The notes under the pieces were generated by a model. That model worked only from the letters and a program-made list of their open reading frames with translations, ran no database searches and was not told where the DNA came from. A DNA stretch of 11,861 bases from Gammaproteobacteria bacterium. Its GTDB lineage: Bacteria; Pseudomonadota; Gammaproteobacteria; Pseudomonadales; Pseudohongiellaceae. Each line of letters starts with the position of its first letter. The stretch's first letter is position 1. This document shows, piece by piece, positions 9,836 to 11,861 of the stretch. The position numbers and the translations under genes are program-made. Location: positions 13,913-25,773 of the forward strand of contig JAESUT010000014.1 of assembly GCA_016762995.1 (NCBI GenBank). The letters are read 5' to 3'.

Positions 9836-10714
9836 ATGTTTAAGTACTATCTCTTACTCTCTTTCCTATTTGTAACAGCGCGAATCCCTATGAGGATTCT
9901 CCATGGGCTGGCTTGGGTTTGGGGAGCAACGCTTTACACCCTGCCCAATAGAGCGCGAGATACGACATTAAGGAATCTAAGAGCCTGTTTTCCTGACTTG
10001 TCTAACGCGGAAATTTCTCGCCTTGCGAAAGAGAGCCTGACGAGTACAGCGAGCACCGCAATGGAGATGGGCAAGTCATGGATGTTACCGATAGATAAGA
10101 CCTGCTCCCTCGTTACTCAGACTGAAGGCCTTGAAGAATTTAAACAGGCGGCGGGCGGTAAGCAAGGCATCATTTTGCTGGCGCCCCACCTGAGTAATTG
10201 GGAAATATTCGGTTTGTATGTTTGTCAGAACATCGAATCGACCTTTATGTATCAGCCACCGAAGCTGCCCGCGTTAGATCGCCTACTGCAACGCACCCGG
10301 TCCCGCGGCGGGATGAAACTTGCGCCAGCTGATCGAAAAGGCGTCTCAATGGTGCTCAAGGCGCTGCAGAGGGGGGAGATGGTTGGCGTCTTGCCTGATC
10401 AAGTGCCGAATGATGAAGGTGGGGAATTCTCCAAATTTTTCGGTGAACAAGCGCTAACTATGACATTGGTAAGCAAACTAGTAGCGCGTTCGCAGGCCAG
10501 GGTCTTCTGCGGCTTTGTGGTGCGCCTACCGAAAGGGAAGGGATTTAAGCTAACTATTCGCGAAGCCGATCAAGCCATTTACGACGAAGAACTGCTCGCT
10601 TCTGTTCGCGGACTCAATAAATCAGTAGAAGACTGTGTGCTCATGGCCGTGGAGCAGTATCAATGGGAATACAAACGGTTTCGAAGGCAGCCAGATGGGA
10701 AAAAGTTCTACTAA
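9836..10714 (+). CDS. LpxL/HtrB-family lysophospholipid (lipid A late) acyltransferase
   Basis: The family transfers a secondary acyl chain, often laurate, to the Kdo-lipid A precursor on the inner face of the cytoplasmic membrane. The 292-residue protein has a hydrophobic N-terminus (about 3-35). It carries the HX4E catalytic motif in APHLSNWE (H118, E123), then LPDQ (186-189) and a C-terminal QYQWEYKRFRRQPDG that resembles the YxW...KRF motif of the family. E. coli LpxL is about 306 residues. In Pseudomonas a member of this family (PA0011) sits just beyond glyQ in the same orientation, which supports a lipid A role. Other members acylate different lipids or act in ornithine lipid or pigment clusters, so I give no gene symbol. 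No strong Shine-Dalgarno precedes the ATG. A six-T run follows the stop at once, without a convincing hairpin. Confidence 0.88.
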   Translation: MFKYYLLLSFLFVTARIPMRILHGLAWVWGATLYTLPNRARDTTLRNLRACFPDLSNAEISRLAKESLTSTASTAMEMGKSWMLPIDKTCSLVTQTEGLEEFKQAAGGKQGIILLAPHLSNWEIFGLYVCQNIESTFMYQPPKLPALDRLLQRTRSRGGMKLAPADRKGVSMVLKALQRGEMVGVLPDQVPNDEGGEFSKFFGEQALTMTLVSKLVARSQARVFCGFVVRLPKGKGFKLTIREADQAIYDEELLASVRGLNKSVEDCVLMAVEQYQWEYKRFRRQPDGKKFY

Positions 10715-10722
10715 TTTTTTAA

Positions 10723-10917
10723 CGCCTTCAAAACATCGAGGATACTCAATTCGAGAGATGTGAGCCAGCCAAGTCGTTCGCACAGAATAGACAGGAGAAT
10801 GAAAAACTATCGCTTCCAAAACATGGGAGATACTCAACTTGAGAGATGTGAGCCAGCCAAGTCGTTGGCACGGAATAGATAGAAGAATGAAAAGCTATCG
10901 CTTCCAAAACATCGGAG
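10723..10917. repeat. 88-bp tandem repeat (2.2 copies) between the acyltransferase gene and trkH
   Basis: Unit A (10723-10810) and unit B (10811-10898) are both exactly 88 bp and agree at 76 of 88 positions with no gaps. A third partial unit (10899-10917) continues into the trkH coding end and matches unit B at 18 of 19 bases. The central 20 bases GAGAGATGTGAGCCAGCCAA are identical in A and B. Unit B can form hairpins CTCAA-c-TTGAG (10833-10843) and GCCAA-gtcg-TTGGC (10856-10869); unit A keeps these only imperfectly. The array fills the 180-bp convergent spacer, so it probably sits in the 3' untranslated region of both genes. Nothing else is seen in the spacer. Confidence 0.93.
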
Positions 10918-11861
10918 TAAAAAGCACCAACAATGTAAAAATCTCCAATCGCCCTAACAGCATCGCAAGACACAATATCCACTTCGCCGCAGAAGGAAGT
11001 TGGCCGTAAGTTACTGAAACTTCAGCGAGGCCTGGGCCTAGATTATTTATGCACGCTCCTACAGCGCTGAATGCTGTAACAATATCTAGACCTGTAGCCA
11101 GCAATGCTAGCAGCATGACCATAAATACCATTACATAGACGGCGAAGAAGCCCCAGACAGACTCCACTATTCGATCCGAGACACGCTGACCGCCAAGCTT
11201 AATGGGTATAACCGCACGGGGGTGGATTAATCGCTGAACCTCTCGAAAGCCTTGCTTAAAGATTAGCAGGATACGTATTACTTTCATGCCGCCTCCGGTA
11301 GAGCCGGCACAGGCGCCAATGATGGCTGCATAGAGGAGCATATAGGGTAAAAACAGAGGCCATGAATTAAAGTCGGCTGTAGCGAATCCGGTAGTCGTCG
11401 CCATAGACACGACTTGAAACACGCCCTTTATTAAAGATTCGGATAGGCTTGAATAGACATCCGAAAAATACAGAACTGCGACTGTAACTATTGAAACGGA
11501 CCCTAGAATAAAAGCATAGAACTTAAATTCTGGATCGAAGCGATAATGACTAATCTTTCTTCTTTGCCAAGCAGTAAAGTGTAGCGCAAAATTCACGCCC
11601 GCAATAAACATGAATATGATGGCAATGATATCCACAGCAGAGTTGTCAAAATAGCCGAGACTAAGGTCGTGCGTAGAGAAGCCGCCAATCGCTACGGTGG
11701 TAAAACTGTGGCTAATCGCATCGAATAGGTCCATGCCAACAAGCCAGTACGCGAGCGCGCAAACAACCGTCAATGTGAGATAGATATACCAAAGCGCCTT
11801 TGCCGTTTCGGCCAGTCTAGGTACCAACTTATTGTCTTTTACGGGCCCCGGGCTTTCGGCT
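10895..11861 (-). CDS. trkH: Trk-type potassium uptake channel TrkH, 3' part (C-terminal ~322 residues)
   Basis: TrkH is the inner-membrane subunit of the Trk potassium uptake system, gated by cytosolic TrkA. The frame is open to the right window edge, so the N-terminal third (family length about 480) is missing; the TTG at 11825-11827 is internal, since the upstream codons read A-E-S-P-G-P-V-K-D-N-K as in other TrkH proteins. Three of the four selectivity-filter loops are visible: TVAIGGFST, SMATTTGFATADF and INNLGPGL. The loop GACAGSTGGGMKVIRILL and the end GRLEIFTLLVLFTPMFWKR are typical. Several strongly hydrophobic membrane segments alternate with these loops. The last codons form part of an 88-bp repeat unit. 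trkA would be expected to lie nearby, outside the window. Confidence 0.97.
   Translation of the reverse strand, partial: AESPGPVKDNKLVPRLAETAKALWYIYLTLTVVCALAYWLVGMDLFDAISHSFTTVAIGGFSTHDLSLGYFDNSAVDIIAIIFMFIAGVNFALHFTAWQRRKISHYRFDPEFKFYAFILGSVSIVTVAVLYFSDVYSSLSESLIKGVFQVVSMATTTGFATADFNSWPLFLPYMLLYAAIIGACAGSTGGGMKVIRILLIFKQGFREVQRLIHPRAVIPIKLGGQRVSDRIVESVWGFFAVYVMVFMVMLLALLATGLDIVTAFSAVGACINNLGPGLAEVSVTYGQLPSAAKWILCLAMLLGRLEIFTLLVLFTPMFWKR

Noticed and set aside
10701..10720. Intrinsic terminator at the six-T run right after the acyltransferase stop.
   Set aside because: Only a weak A-T pairing precedes the T-run; no GC-containing stem was found.
10622..10982. Two overlapping - strand frames (71 and 78 codons) with similar peptides containing TTWLAHIS.
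   Set aside because: The similarity arises because both read the same 88-bp repeat unit. They overlap trkH or the acyltransferase gene, lack Shine-Dalgarno sequences, and eight of about 31 aligned residues differ, which does not look like protein conservation.

Overview
This window looks like the origin-proximal part of a gammaproteobacterial chromosome. It runs from the 3' part of dnaA through dnaN, recF and gyrB on the + strand. Next come plsC, gmhB, glyS and glyQ on the - strand, then an LpxL/HtrB-type acyltransferase on the + strand and the 3' part of trkH on the - strand. The proteins resemble their E. coli counterparts closely; GyrB carries the long gamma-type tail insert. The gene order is close to that known downstream of dnaA in Pseudomonas aeruginosa (PA0001-PA0011). 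Base composition is moderate, which with the order suggests a Pseudomonas- or Cellvibrio-related marine lineage, but this placement is inference.

Region 1 (1-5252) is the replication and recombination cluster: initiator DnaA, sliding clamp DnaN, gap-repair ATPase RecF and the gyrase B subunit, all co-oriented with short spacers. Two parS-like ParB-binding palindromes lie inside recF (2078-2093 and 2714-2729), so this cluster is probably also the chromosome segregation centromere. parA and parB are not in the window. The dnaA-dnaN spacer holds a tandem 18-bp-period repeat. The recF-gyrB spacer holds a promoter candidate and a possible 8-codon leader ORF with a strong Shine-Dalgarno sequence.

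Region 2 (5253-9612) is a tightly packed leftward operon: glyQ, glyS (2-nt gap), gmhB (25-nt gap), plsC (8-nt overlap). It supplies glycyl-tRNA synthetase, an LPS heptose-pathway phosphatase and a phosphatidic-acid-forming acyltransferase. It converges with gyrB on a perfect 12-bp inverted repeat that probably terminates transcription in both directions, one arm of which encodes the last codons of plsC.

Region 3 (9613-11861) starts with a 223-bp divergent intergenic region with promoter-like elements and a long imperfect inverted repeat. The lipid A-type acyltransferase gene follows. It converges with trkH across a 180-bp spacer filled by two 88-bp tandem repeat units, which carry copies of the trkH 3' end. 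trkH (potassium uptake channel) runs off the right edge.

No tRNA or rRNA gene, CRISPR array, insertion sequence or prophage gene was seen. I found no unknown multi-gene system. The noteworthy items are the parS sites embedded in recF, the 88-bp repeats derived in part from trkH, and several small regulatory-looking structures.
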